DNA of 64,000 nt from Pseudochrobactrum asaccharolyticum (GTDB lineage: Bacteria; Pseudomonadota; Alphaproteobacteria; Rhizobiales; Rhizobiaceae), in contig NZ_QNRH01000002.1 of assembly GCF_003314995.1 (NCBI RefSeq), forward strand, positions 62,001 to 126,000, written 5' to 3'. The translations under genes were made by a program, and so were the position numbers. Each line of letters opens with the position of its first letter. Within the stretch, counting starts at the first letter, position 1. The notes under the pieces were generated by a model. That model was given only the letters and a program-made list of their open reading frames with translations. It was not told the origin of the DNA and made no database searches. This document shows positions 9,444-18,024 of the stretch, in pieces.

Positions 9444-10897
9444 ACCAGCGCCTCAAGATCAGTCTGGTCATAATTATTCGCTTCAACCCATTCATCACCG
9501 AAAACTTCCGGCTCTGAATAGCTCTTGGCATTGGCAAAATGCTGGTCGATATCTTCATGATACAGCGTAGCAGCAATGCCCGTTGACAGACGGGCTGCGC
9601 CTTCACTGATCGACGGAATATCACCGGATACACCGCCATGAGACATCATGGCCGGATAGCAGAAACAATGAATACGGGACAGACCCTCTGCCTCCACGCC
9701 CGCTTTTGGCAGGAATTCAAAAGATGGTCCGAGATCCGGTGCCTCAGTCAATGAGCGATCCTCATTGCCGGTCAGCGGTGCCAGACGTTCTTCCCATGTG
9801 CGGGCTTTGCTGGCGATTTCCGACAGGAAGGCTTTCTGGCGCCAGTCAATCTGAAAACCGGTGGAAGCGATCAGGAAGTCGAATTGTCTGCGCCCCTGTG
9901 GCGTGGTGATCTCGATCTTGTCACCCTTCACAACGATGCTCTCAAGGGAAGCGCCCAGCTGAAAGAATGCATTGTTATGGCGGCTGACGCGCAGCACACT
10001 GGCACGCGGCGGCGGCACCTGTTCCGCACCGATATAGCTGTAAATTGCCAGTTTGGTGCGGCCGTCGAGATTTTGCATACCATAGACCGAGCCCGGATTA
10101 CCCATGCCCTTACCGCGGTTAATCCGCGGAATATCCTTGCGGCGGATCAGCAGATCAACACGCGCCGCCCCCGCTTCCAGAGCCGTTGCCGCACTATCCA
10201 TCGCCGATGCACCGGCACCGATGACGGCAACCCATTTACCCTTCAGCACGCTATAATCATTTTCATCTGACGAATGTGCCCAGAACTGCTTTGGCAGAGT
10301 GCGGATAATCTCCGGCACATAAGGCCCGCCGAGACCATCGCGTCCGGTTGCCAGTACCACGTGACGGGCACGGACAGTCTGGCTGCCTTGCGGGGTTTCC
10401 AGCTCCAGCACGGTGTGATCAGCTTCCGGCTTGATCAGTGTAATGCGATGATCATTGCGCAACTCAATATTGAGAACATCGCGATACCAACGCAGATAAT
10501 CCATCCATTGCAGGCGCGGAATTTTATCGAGCGCATCCCAATCGGCCTCACCGAATTGTGCGGTGAACCATGCACGGAATGTCAGCGACGGAATGCCAAT
10601 CGCCGGCCCTGTCAGGCTCTTTGGCGAGCGCAGGGTTTCCATGCGCGCTGTTGTTGCCCAAGGGCCTTCAAAACCATGAGGGCGCGCATCAAAAATGACC
10701 GTGCGGATACCAAGATGTTTCAACGATGCCGCAGCCGACAGGCCTGCCATGCCGCCACCGATAATGGCCACATCCAGCAGTGTTTCGCCACCGATCTGTT
10801 TCAGCGGCACCCATTCTTTGGCCGGTAATGTCAGATAATCCAGATCACGGGCAACGAGGCTGTTGAGTTCTTCAAGCGATGAGGGAAATTTTGTCAT
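9440..10897 (-). CDS. Flavin-containing monooxygenase-like NAD(P)/FAD oxidoreductase
   Basis: Predicted to use NADPH, FAD and O2 to oxygenate a nitrogen, sulfur or carbonyl group, or to act as a related reductase. The 485 residues show two Rossmann fingerprints: an FAD site GGGMAGLSAA near residue 45 and an NAD(P) site GAGASAMDSAA near residue 230. Between them lies FWAHSSDENDY, which resembles but does not match the FxGxxxHxxxW/F signature of FMO and Baeyer-Villiger enzymes, so the exact class is uncertain. The gene is coupled by overlap to the permease gene and sits two bases after lysR. The transported solute is therefore probably its substrate or precursor (inference). Confidence 0.82.
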   Translation of the reverse strand: MTKFPSSLEELNSLVARDLDYLTLPAKEWVPLKQIGGETLLDVAIIGGGMAGLSAAASLKHLGIRTVIFDARPHGFEGPWATTARMETLRSPKSLTGPAIGIPSLTFRAWFTAQFGEADWDALDKIPRLQWMDYLRWYRDVLNIELRNDHRITLIKPEADHTVLELETPQGSQTVRARHVVLATGRDGLGGPYVPEIIRTLPKQFWAHSSDENDYSVLKGKWVAVIGAGASAMDSAATALEAGAARVDLLIRRKDIPRINRGKGMGNPGSVYGMQNLDGRTKLAIYSYIGAEQVPPPRASVLRVSRHNNAFFQLGASLESIVVKGDKIEITTPQGRRQFDFLIASTGFQIDWRQKAFLSEIASKARTWEERLAPLTGNEDRSLTEAPDLGPSFEFLPKAGVEAEGLSRIHCFCYPAMMSHGGVSGDIPSISEGAARLSTGIAATLYHEDIDQHFANAKSYSEPEVFGDEWVEANNYDQTDLEALV

Positions 10898-10899
10898 GG

Positions 10900-11886
10900 T
10901 CAGTCCTCCAGCAATGCAAGCTGGGTAATCAGCGATTGATGTTCATCAGGCGTGTGAAGTTTGAAACCCGGCACCAATAGATGGGCGGCCTGTTCCAGAG
11001 CGGTGATCAGTTCTGCTGCTGTCTCGCTTAGCTGCGTGGCATTGTGACTGATCACACCGAAACTATAAGGAATATCCAGCGCCAGCGGCAAAGTAACGAT
11101 GCCGTCCAGCGGCGTACCGGCAGAGGTAACCGGCTCAACCACACCGACGGTTCCCGCAGGACCACCCGCACCGGCACGGATCAGCGCCAGTGCATTCATG
11201 GTTGAGTTGGTGCGGATAAGCCCGCCGGTCTCAATATGATTGTTTTTCAAGGTCTGGCGGATGCGGGCAGGCAGGCCGCGACGATTGGACATTTCCACCA
11301 AGGTGCGGCTTTTGATTGCCGAGAGCGGAATTGGCCCCTGCTCTTTCGCCAGCGGATCATCAGCCCGCACAGCCAGAACGCAGGGCGCACTGCCGAACCA
11401 GTGGGTTGTCTGATCGCGATGCTGCAATGGCAGACTGGTCGCGCCGATATCCGCATCGTTCGAGAGAACTGAACTGCGTACCCGTTCCGGCGTATCCGTC
11501 TGAATAGCAATACGCCTTGCACCCTCCGCTCCAACGGAATGGCTGAGCGATGCCCATGCATGCGGCACAAGACCAAAAGCCAGCGCCGAGATACAGGCAA
11601 TGCGCACTGGCCGCGTCCTGAGATTGGCCACTTCCTGCGCGCGCTCCCAAACCTCAGCGACACCGGCCAATGCCCGCTCTACATCATCACGCAGCAACAT
11701 GCCCTGCTGGGTCAGCGCCAGACGCTGCCCGACACGGACAAAAAGCTTCTGGCCGAGATCGCGTTCCAGATCCTGAATAATCCGGCTGACGGAAGGCTGG
11801 GACAATTGCAGCCGTTTGGCAGCGGCAGTGACGCTGCCTAAAGTTGCAACTTCCAGATAGGCTTCCAGCGCCTTTAAATTGCGCAT
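10900..11886 (-). CDS. LysR-family transcriptional regulator
   Basis: A 328-residue LysR protein with an N-terminal winged helix-turn-helix (VTAAAKRLQLSQPSVSRII, residues ~19-37) and a periplasmic-binding-protein-like effector domain. GGGAG lies just upstream of the ATG. Unusually for LysR it is not divergent from its target but sits inside the operon as the third gene, after the two AhpD/CMD genes and before the monooxygenase. It probably controls the operon from the promoter region at 13026-13440, sensing the imported compound or a product. Confidence 0.9.
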   Translation of the reverse strand: MRNLKALEAYLEVATLGSVTAAAKRLQLSQPSVSRIIQDLERDLGQKLFVRVGQRLALTQQGMLLRDDVERALAGVAEVWERAQEVANLRTRPVRIACISALAFGLVPHAWASLSHSVGAEGARRIAIQTDTPERVRSSVLSNDADIGATSLPLQHRDQTTHWFGSAPCVLAVRADDPLAKEQGPIPLSAIKSRTLVEMSNRRGLPARIRQTLKNNHIETGGLIRTNSTMNALALIRAGAGGPAGTVGVVEPVTSAGTPLDGIVTLPLALDIPYSFGVISHNATQLSETAAELITALEQAAHLLVPGFKLHTPDEHQSLITQLALLED

Positions 11887-11949
11887 AGTTTCTCCCTGCC
11901 AGCCTGTTCAGGCAGCATTAGTGGTCAGGCTCTACGGTGGTGAATTCAG

Positions 11950-12522
11950 TTATTTGACAGGATCGCCCAGCACATGCATCAGGCGGTTTGCCCAGCCGAA
12001 CATGGCAGTAGACAGCACCAGATCAACTGCCTCTTCCTTGTTCAGCCCCTGCTCCTGCAACCGGCGAGCATCTTCTGCATTTGTCTGCGGCGGAAACTGC
12101 GACAGCTTCAGTGCAAAATCAAAAATCGCCTGATTTTTAGGATCCAATTTCGCCTTCTCGCCATCAAGGAACAGCTTGTCGGTTACGCTCTCATCACGGC
12201 TGAGCTGCGCATGACGCTGCGCATGCACGGCTGCACAATAGATGCAGCGATTGACCACCGATGCGCCCAATGCACCAAGCTCACGCTCTGCACGCCCCAG
12301 ACCACCCTTGCCATACATCACTGTATTGAACAGCGGGGAGCGTACATTCAGGCTTTCCGGATCATGCGCCAGTACCAGCACATAATCGGATACTTTGGTG
12401 TTGGATGGTGTCACTTTCAGTGCATCCAGCTGTTCCGGTGTAGCTTCCGCCAGCACGACCGGCTTCACACGCGGACGCCATTCAGGAACAGTTTTTGTGA
12501 ATTTGTGAATGATCTCGCTCAT
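11950..12522 (-). CDS. AhpD-like alkylhydroperoxidase / carboxymuconolactone-decarboxylase-family protein
   Basis: A 190-residue all-helical AhpD/CMD fold protein with the redox motif RCIYCAAVHAQRH: Cys93, Cys96 and His100 form the CxxC-x3-H site of AhpD-type peroxidases. Its start overlaps the stop of the preceding CMD gene at base 12522. From memory, a pair of AhpD/CMD proteins next to a family-5 ABC importer and a monooxygenase matches the Avi_7169/Avi_7170-type families in TIGRFAM, which were named from such neighbourhoods. That assignment needs a profile search. A role in detoxifying peroxide from the flavin enzyme is plausible but unproven. Confidence 0.85.
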   Translation of the reverse strand: MSEIIHKFTKTVPEWRPRVKPVVLAEATPEQLDALKVTPSNTKVSDYVLVLAHDPESLNVRSPLFNTVMYGKGGLGRAERELGALGASVVNRCIYCAAVHAQRHAQLSRDESVTDKLFLDGEKAKLDPKNQAIFDFALKLSQFPPQTNAEDARRLQEQGLNKEEAVDLVLSTAMFGWANRLMHVLGDPVK

Positions 12523-13025
12523 CAGTTCTGCCCCCCGTCAGCTTCAGCCAAAGATGCGAGGCCGGACGCCACGCGGATTTGATAGGCAAGAAAAGCATTC
12601 AGTTCGCACAGGCGCACAATATCAGCATCGGCAACGCCGGCCTGCTGCAAAACCGCGATATCATCTGCACTGACATCTTTGGTGTTGTTGGCAACCTTAT
12701 CCATGAAAGCCACGACTTTTTGCTGCACAGCATCGGCAGGTACAAAGTTGTTCTGCGCAAGATCAGCATAGTCTGAACCGGCAGCAGCCTGACCATAAAG
12801 CGCGCCGAGGTAAGGATTATCATTTACTGCCGCGATACGGGCAGCAAAAGCTGCACGCAATGCATGCGGCCACGCGCCGGCATCCGCAGGCTTCAGCACC
12901 GCATCCTGCGCCTGACGTGTCATGACAAACACGTCCTGACGGGCAGCGAGCGCCTCAAAAGGCGGCACATCTTCAACATTACCGGCGAGCCAAAGACTCA
13001 CGGCTTCCAAAGCAGATTGTTTCAT
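12522..13025 (-). CDS. CMD-domain protein lacking the AhpD cysteine pair
   Basis: A 167-residue helical protein with a C-terminal segment (DADIVRLCELNAFLAYQIRVA) resembling the CMD fold but without CxxC, so peroxidase activity is unlikely. It may pair with the AhpD-like protein encoded directly downstream, with which it shares one base. The ATG at 13025 is preferred because GGGGA lies six bases upstream; the longer ATG at 13058 has no ribosome-binding site. It is the first gene of the ten-gene operon that runs down to 2681. Confidence 0.78.
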   Translation of the reverse strand: MKQSALEAVSLWLAGNVEDVPPFEALAARQDVFVMTRQAQDAVLKPADAGAWPHALRAAFAARIAAVNDNPYLGALYGQAAAGSDYADLAQNNFVPADAVQQKVVAFMDKVANNTKDVSADDIAVLQQAGVADADIVRLCELNAFLAYQIRVASGLASLAEADGGQN

Positions 13026-13440
13026 TACGTTCCCCAGACATTGCTTCAGCACAAGCATTTCAATCAGGTAACAGACAGATCACACTGTCCGGCGAGATAT
13101 AGTTACTTTACGGATGAAGTATTGCCGTTTATTCATTTTTCAAATAACCTGTCACCGTCAGTTAAGGCTGTCAACCACCAAAATGGAAAACAGCTCATTT
13201 CATAAATTCCTCGAGGCACATATGCGGCTGGGGGAAACTGCACTGCTTTGCGGGTTTTCACTTTGCGCAAGATAAACAGTGCTTTAGTTTTACAGAGTTT
13301 ACCCCAGCGTGGAGCAGGACGAAGGGTAAAACAATCCAAATCCGGTGTCAGGAATAAAAAATTTTTTTAAAAGCACACAAGAATGTGCAAAAATATACGG
13401 CAGTCAATTCAGTTGGTCTGTTTCAGACAGAGGGGAATAT
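13026..13440. promoter_or_regulatory. Divergent intergenic region between the CMD operon and the PLP-enzyme gene
   Basis: 415 bases that must hold the promoter of the ten-gene minus-strand operon and that of the plus-strand gene. A minus-strand TTGACA at 13169-13174 is a possible -35 element, but no convincing -10 follows at normal spacing. AT-rich sequence around 13366-13380 could serve the plus-strand gene. I see no tRNA, riboswitch or clear palindrome, and no small gene with a ribosome-binding site. Confidence 0.4.
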
Positions 13441-14544
13441 ATGAGTCAGATTATTCAGTGCGGCCATACCGAAGAATGTCATATGGATTGGCGCCACCGC
13501 GCTATTGCAACCATTGAAGCGGATTTCAACCGCTCTGCTGATACGCATCTTATCCGCGTTGATCTGCCGAAATTCAACGGCATTACACTCTATCTTAAAG
13601 ATGAATCCAGCCACCCGACCGGCAGCCTGAAACACCGTCTTGCCCGCTCGCTGTTTCTCTTCGCCATTTGTAACGGCAAGGTCGGCCCGCGCACGACAAT
13701 CGTAGAGGCCTCCAGCGGTTCAACCGCGGTTTCCGAAGCCTATTTCGCTCGTATGCTCAACTTACCGTTTGTAGCAGTGATGCCACGCACCACATCGCCG
13801 GAGAAGATTGCAGCGATTGAATTTTACGGCGGACGTCCGCATCTCGTTGATGATCCGAAGAGCGTTTATGATGCCGCCCGTCAGGTGGCAGAAGATACCG
13901 GCGGCTATTATATGGACCAGTTCACCTATGCGGAACGCGCAACGGACTGGCGTGGCAACAACAATATTGCCGACTCCATTTTCAGCCAGATGCAGCGCGA
14001 AGAACATCCGAACCCGCGCTGGATTGTGACCGGTGCAGGCACCGGCGGCACCTCCGCAACACTCGGGCGCTATATCCGCTACCGTGCGCTGGACACCCGT
14101 CTTTGTGTAGCCGATCCGTCCGGTTCTATCTTCCATCAGCACTTCATGGATCGTTCTGTTACGGAAATTCCTTGCTGCACTTCGATGATCGAAGGCATTG
14201 GCCGCCCGCGCGTTGAGCCGTCTTTCATACCGGAAGTCGTGGATTGCATGGTCGCCGTGCCTGATGCAGCCAGCCTCGCTGCACAGCGCGTCATCGGTGA
14301 AATTCTTGGCCGCACCTGCGGCGGCTCTACCGGCACCAATATCTGGGCCTGTGCACATCTGATTTCCGATATGATCCGCCGAGGAGAAACCGGTTCAGTT
14401 GTGACCCTGCTCTGCGACCACGGCGATCGTTATCGTTCCACTTATCTCAATGACAGCTGGATTAAAGACAACGGTTTTGACATTGAACCGTACCTGCAAA
14501 AACTGCGCGCCTTCTTCCATCAGGGACAGCTGATGCCGGAGTAA
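13441..14544 (+). CDS. PLP-dependent cysteine synthase / cysteine desulfhydrase (Cds1-like)
   Basis: A fold-type II PLP enzyme of the cysteine synthase family, closer in style to the Cds1 cysteine desulfhydrase branch than to CysK. Lys64 in the HPTGSLKHR segment should bind PLP. The substrate loop reads [10 protein letters not shown] rather than TSGNTG of CysK, and the phosphate-binding loop is [12 protein letters not shown]. The ATG at 13441 has AGGGGA six bases upstream; the GTG at 13345 would add 32 residues unlike the family, so it was rejected. The protein is 367 residues. It likely acts on cysteine or another beta-substituted alanine. It is monocistronic, between a divergent promoter region and two hairpins. 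Confidence 0.85.
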   Translation: MSQIIQCGHTEECHMDWRHRAIATIEADFNRSADTHLIRVDLPKFNGITLYLKDESSHPTGSLKHRLARSLFLFAICNGKVGPRTTIVEASSGSTAVSEAYFARMLNLPFVAVMPRTTSPEKIAAIEFYGGRPHLVDDPKSVYDAARQVAEDTGGYYMDQFTYAERATDWRGNNNIADSIFSQMQREEHPNPRWIVTGAGTGGTSATLGRYIRYRALDTRLCVADPSGSIFHQHFMDRSVTEIPCCTSMIEGIGRPRVEPSFIPEVVDCMVAVPDAASLAAQRVIGEILGRTCGGSTGTNIWACAHLISDMIRRGETGSVVTLLCDHGDRYRSTYLNDSWIKDNGFDIEPYLQKLRAFFHQGQLMPE

Positions 14545-14554
14545 TTCAGCCAGA

Positions 14555-14603
14555 GCATTCTCACTGCCGTCAAGTTGAACTAACTTGACGGCAGTGAGAA
14601 TGC
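14555..14603 (+). terminator. Long perfect hairpin after the PLP enzyme
   Basis: A perfect 22-bp stem, 14555-14576 and 14582-14603, with a five-base loop. The arms begin GCATTCTCACTG. There is no T run, so it may stabilise or process the 3' end rather than act as a classical terminator. It begins in an AGAGCAT context like the repeats elsewhere in this window. Confidence 0.6.
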
Positions 14604-14686
14604 GACCACTAAGGCCTAACATGAGCGCAAACCGCTCGAAACAGCCGCAGACTCACAGCACCACATTTCTGTGCGTTTGCTTTTTT

Positions 14687-14738
14687 TCCGGAGCGGGCGG
14701 CGTTTAATCACCCCCGAACACCTGCTCCGGACTTTTTA
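14687..14738 (+). terminator. Second hairpin with T run
   Basis: An 11-bp stem including one G-U pair (TCCGGAGCGGG at 14687-14697 with 14721-14731), a long loop, and CTTTTT following. Acts as a backup terminator between the PLP-enzyme gene and lacI. Confidence 0.65.
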
Positions 14739-14984
14739 ATCATCCGGTTTCATTGTTTTTTCCGCACGACGTTTTCCCCGTCAAAAGCACGCCATTCTTC
14801 GGTTCCACCACTTATCTGCCAGCAAAATTACCAGTCAAAACAAATTGCTGGCCACATCGCTCATATAGACCTCCCGCACTATTCCGCAAAAATCAGCGAC
14901 AAGTCCTGATTGCATAAACTGTGTCTGAATCATGACAAGGTGATTATCCTGATTGACTCTCCGGCCGAGAATCCGTATCGGGAG

Positions 14985-15004
14985 TTGATTAATCGTTTAA
15001 TCAA
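14985..15004 (+). promoter_or_regulatory. LacI-type operator, probable autoregulatory site
   Basis: The 20-base palindrome has 8-base arms TTGATTAA and TTAATCAA around TCGT, with a central CG as in most LacI-family operators. It ends one base before the ATG at 15006, so a bound repressor would block transcription of lacI and the purine operon behind it. The repressor assignment is inference from position and symmetry. Confidence 0.65.
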
Positions 15005-15005
15005 G

Positions 15006-16064
15006 ATGGTTTCGATGTCCGACACCTTGCAACCTAAACAGACACCTAATCTGAGCGATGTCGCTAAAGCCCTAGGTGTGTCGGTTGCAACCGTGTCTAA
15101 TGCCCTGTCCGGAAAAGGACGGGTTTCTGCCAGTCTCATTTCCCGCGTTAAAGAACAAGCCGCCCGCATGGGCTATGTCCCGAGCCATACAGGGCGGGCT
15201 TTGCGTACAGGGCGTAACAGCGTACTGGGTCTGGTTTTGCCGGATATTGCCAATCCCCTGTTTCCGCAAATCGCACAGGCGATTGAAGCAGCGGCAGCGG
15301 CAGCCGGATATGGTATTCTGATTGCGGATTCCCGCGGAAATGTCAGTCTTCAGACTGAGGCGATTAATCGTCTGATTGAATATGGTGTCGATGGTCTGGT
15401 GATCGTACCGCGCCTTGGCACCCGCATTGCGGATCTGGATATTCCTGTCGCGGTGATCGATAGCCCTTCAACGCCCGGCAATACGGTTGCGGCGGATCAC
15501 TGGCAGGGCGGCGAACTGGTTGGCCAGCATCTGGTGTCCGGCGGACATCGTAAAGTGCTGCTGATCGGCAAAAATCCGGCCTCTATCGTACAGAATGACC
15601 GCTTGGGCGGTATTCGCGCAGGATTAGGCAAACAAACAGAAATTGATGTTCTGTGGATCGAACATCACGAGGCTGAATTCGGCAAAGGCGCCCATCTCGG
15701 CCTGAATGAGAAAATTGCATCCGGCACCACGGCCATTGCCGCCGTGTCTGATGTGCATGCCCTGCGTGCGATGACCGAGCTTTATCACAGCGGTTACCGT
15801 GTGCCGGATGATGTCAGTGTTATTGGTTTTGATGACCTGTTCTGGGCGTCAGGTATTACGCCTGCTCTTTCCACCGTGCGCATGGATTTGCCGCGTATCG
15901 GTGAAATTGCCATTGCCTCACTGGTGCAAGCTATTGAAGGCAAAAGTGAAAGCCGCAAAGGACCTGTGCCGACATTCGGCACATCCCGTGTACCAATGAC
16001 GCTGATTGCCCGCCAAACATGCCGTTCTATTCTATCCTCATCCACTTCCGCAAAAGGACTTTAA
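15006..16064 (+). CDS. LacI-family transcriptional regulator of the purine module
   Basis: A 352-residue repressor with a LacI helix-turn-helix (NLSDVAKALGVSVATVSNAL), the hinge region, and a periplasmic-binding-like sensor domain ending in the usual SVIGFDD and STVRMDL segments. The start is uncertain: ATG 15006 or ATG 15015 give normal N termini but weak ribosome-binding sites, while a TTG at 14910 would place a palindromic operator inside the gene. It precedes the binding-protein gene by two bases, so it is the first gene of the operon and probably represses its own synthesis. A purine or nucleoside effector is inferred from the downstream enzymes. Confidence 0.88.
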   Translation: MVSMSDTLQPKQTPNLSDVAKALGVSVATVSNALSGKGRVSASLISRVKEQAARMGYVPSHTGRALRTGRNSVLGLVLPDIANPLFPQIAQAIEAAAAAAGYGILIADSRGNVSLQTEAINRLIEYGVDGLVIVPRLGTRIADLDIPVAVIDSPSTPGNTVAADHWQGGELVGQHLVSGGHRKVLLIGKNPASIVQNDRLGGIRAGLGKQTEIDVLWIEHHEAEFGKGAHLGLNEKIASGTTAIAAVSDVHALRAMTELYHSGYRVPDDVSVIGFDDLFWASGITPALSTVRMDLPRIGEIAIASLVQAIEGKSESRKGPVPTFGTSRVPMTLIARQTCRSILSSSTSAKGL

Positions 16065-16066
16065 AA

Positions 16067-17086
16067 GTGCTGAAGAAACTCATCGCCGCATCCACACTGG
16101 CGCTTCTGACCACAGCGTCTTATGCCGCTGACAAGACCCTGACCATTTCGGTTTACGCTTTTGCGCAGGATGATTTCAAAGAAATCCTCTACAAGCCTTT
16201 TGAAGAAAAATGCGGCTGTAAACTGGTTGTTGAAACCGGCAACAGCGTAGAGCGTCTTGCTAAAATGGAAGCCAATAAAGCCAATCCGGTTGTGGATATG
16301 GCTGTTGTATCCATGGCAGATGCGCTGCAGGCATCGCGTGCCGGTCTGATCGAAAAAATCGACACATCCAAGCTTTCCAACTTCGACAAGCTCTACGACA
16401 TTGCCAAAGACCCGAACAAAGACGGCATGAGCGTTGGCTACACATTCTACGCAACCTCGATCGTCTACCGCACCGACAAGATGAAAATCGAATCCTGGGC
16501 AGACCTTCTGAAGCCTGAATATGCACCGCATATTGCTTTCCCGAATGTGACCACCAATCAGGGCCCGACAGCGCTTTACATGCTGGAAAAATCCCTCGGC
16601 CATAATGAAGCGGATCTGAAAAACGCGATTGCTGCGGTTGGTGAAAAGTCCGATGACATCGTGACTTTCTACGTCAAATCCTCGCAGCTCGTGCAGCTGA
16701 TGCAGCAGGAAGAAATCTGGGCAGCACCAATCGGCCGTTTCTCCTGGGCGCCTTTCACCAAGCTTGACCTGCCGCTCGGCTGGGCAACACCGAAAGAAGG
16801 CCAGACCGGCGGCATGAATGTGATGGTCGTTGCCAAGGATTCCAAGAACCGTGATCTGGCTCTGGAATTCATGGACTTCTGGCTCTCTACAGAAATTCAG
16901 ACCAAAATTGCTGAAAAGCTGGTCGACAGCCCTGCCAATAAGGAAGTTAAGGTTTCTGACGAAGTTGCCAATAACATTACCTATGGCGAAGAAACCGCTA
17001 AAAGCCTTCAGCTCATTCCGTCCGATGTCGTTCTCGACAACCGTGACACATGGCTAAAAGAATGGAACGCCAAAATCGGTCAGTAA
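16067..17086 (+). CDS. ABC transporter substrate-binding protein, spermidine/putrescine-type
   Basis: Periplasmic receptor of 339 residues, of the extracellular-binding family that serves PotABCD-like importers. It starts at GTG 16067, with AGGA eight bases upstream and two bases after the lacI stop. A signal peptide ends near ASYAA. Next to purine-processing enzymes its ligand is more likely a nucleoside or base derivative than a polyamine; that is inference. A hairpin after the gene (17105-17138) separates it from the permeases and probably keeps binding-protein mRNA in excess. Confidence 0.88.
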   Translation: MLKKLIAASTLALLTTASYAADKTLTISVYAFAQDDFKEILYKPFEEKCGCKLVVETGNSVERLAKMEANKANPVVDMAVVSMADALQASRAGLIEKIDTSKLSNFDKLYDIAKDPNKDGMSVGYTFYATSIVYRTDKMKIESWADLLKPEYAPHIAFPNVTTNQGPTALYMLEKSLGHNEADLKNAIAAVGEKSDDIVTFYVKSSQLVQLMQQEEIWAAPIGRFSWAPFTKLDLPLGWATPKEGQTGGMNVMVVAKDSKNRDLALEFMDFWLSTEIQTKIAEKLVDSPANKEVKVSDEVANNITYGEETAKSLQLIPSDVVLDNRDTWLKEWNAKIGQ

Positions 17087-17104
17087 TCCGGCCACAATAA
17101 CAAC

Positions 17105-17147
17105 AGCTGCCCGTAACATCTTCAGTTCGCGGGCAGCTTTCTTTTTT
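17105..17147 (+). terminator. Intra-operon attenuating hairpin
   Basis: A 9-bp stem (AGCTGCCCG 17105-17113, CGGGCAGCT 17130-17138) with a 16-base loop, then TTCTTTTTTG. It lies between binding protein and permease, so it is probably a partial terminator that raises the binding-protein:permease ratio. Confidence 0.75.
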
Positions 17148-17196
17148 GATCTATGCCCCCATCTCCGGTCAGGCCACCTGTCTTATAGGAAAGCTT

Positions 17197-18024
17197 ATGT
17201 TCAACAACCGCACCGAAGCCATGTGGCTGGCCTTGCCGGCAGCGCTTTTCGCGGCACTTGTCTTCCTCGTCCCTGTTATTCTTCTGCTGTCTGAAGGTTT
17301 CAGATCGACAGAAGGATGGACAATTGCCCCATGGATTGATTTTTTCTCCGAGCCGATGAACCGCACCGTGTTCTGGCGTACCCTGCGGCTGGGACTGGAA
17401 GTAACCGTTGTCGCCGCGATTATCGGCTATGCCACCGCATGGGCGATTGTCGGTCTGCCTGCCAATTCCAAAGGCCGGATGATCGGTCTGATCATGCTGC
17501 CGATGATGATCTCACCTGTTGCCCGTACCTATGCGTGGATCGTTATTCTCGGCCGCACCGGTATTATCAATCAGGCCTTGCAGGCTGTGGGTTTAAGCGA
17601 TGCGCCACTGCGTATTCTGTTCACTGAAACCGCGATCTTCATCGGTCTGCTGCAGCTGTTTCTGCCACTGATGGTGATCTCGCTGATCAGTGCGCTGGAA
17701 AACCTGCCGAAAGATGTGGTGCCTGCAGCCCGCGTGCTCGGTGCCAGCTGGTTTACCGTTTTCTGGAAAATCATTCTGCCGCTGACCAAAGAAGGTCTGG
17801 TTGTGGGTGGTACTCTGGTTTTCACCGGTTCGCTCACCGCCTATATCACACCGGCCATTCTCGGTGGCTCCAAGGTTTTGATGCTGGAAACACTGCTCTA
17901 TCAGCATGTAACCGTATCCAATAATTTTGCTGCGGCCAGCGTTATCGCACTCATTCTCGTCGTGATGAGTTTCGCCGCTAATATTCTTCTGAAGCGTATT
18001 GCGACAGTGAAGGGCAAAAAATGA
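17197..18024 (+). CDS. ABC transporter permease, PotB-like
   Basis: Inner-membrane permease of 275 residues with about six membrane segments. The ATPase-contact motif is PAARVLGASWFTVFWKIILP. The ATG at 17197 is preceded by AGGAAAG; an upstream in-frame start at 17146 lies in the terminator tail and was rejected. Its stop overlaps the next permease gene by four bases. Confidence 0.9.
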   Translation: MFNNRTEAMWLALPAALFAALVFLVPVILLLSEGFRSTEGWTIAPWIDFFSEPMNRTVFWRTLRLGLEVTVVAAIIGYATAWAIVGLPANSKGRMIGLIMLPMMISPVARTYAWIVILGRTGIINQALQAVGLSDAPLRILFTETAIFIGLLQLFLPLMVISLISALENLPKDVVPAARVLGASWFTVFWKIILPLTKEGLVVGGTLVFTGSLTAYITPAILGGSKVLMLETLLYQHVTVSNNFAAASVIALILVVMSFAANILLKRIATVKGKK

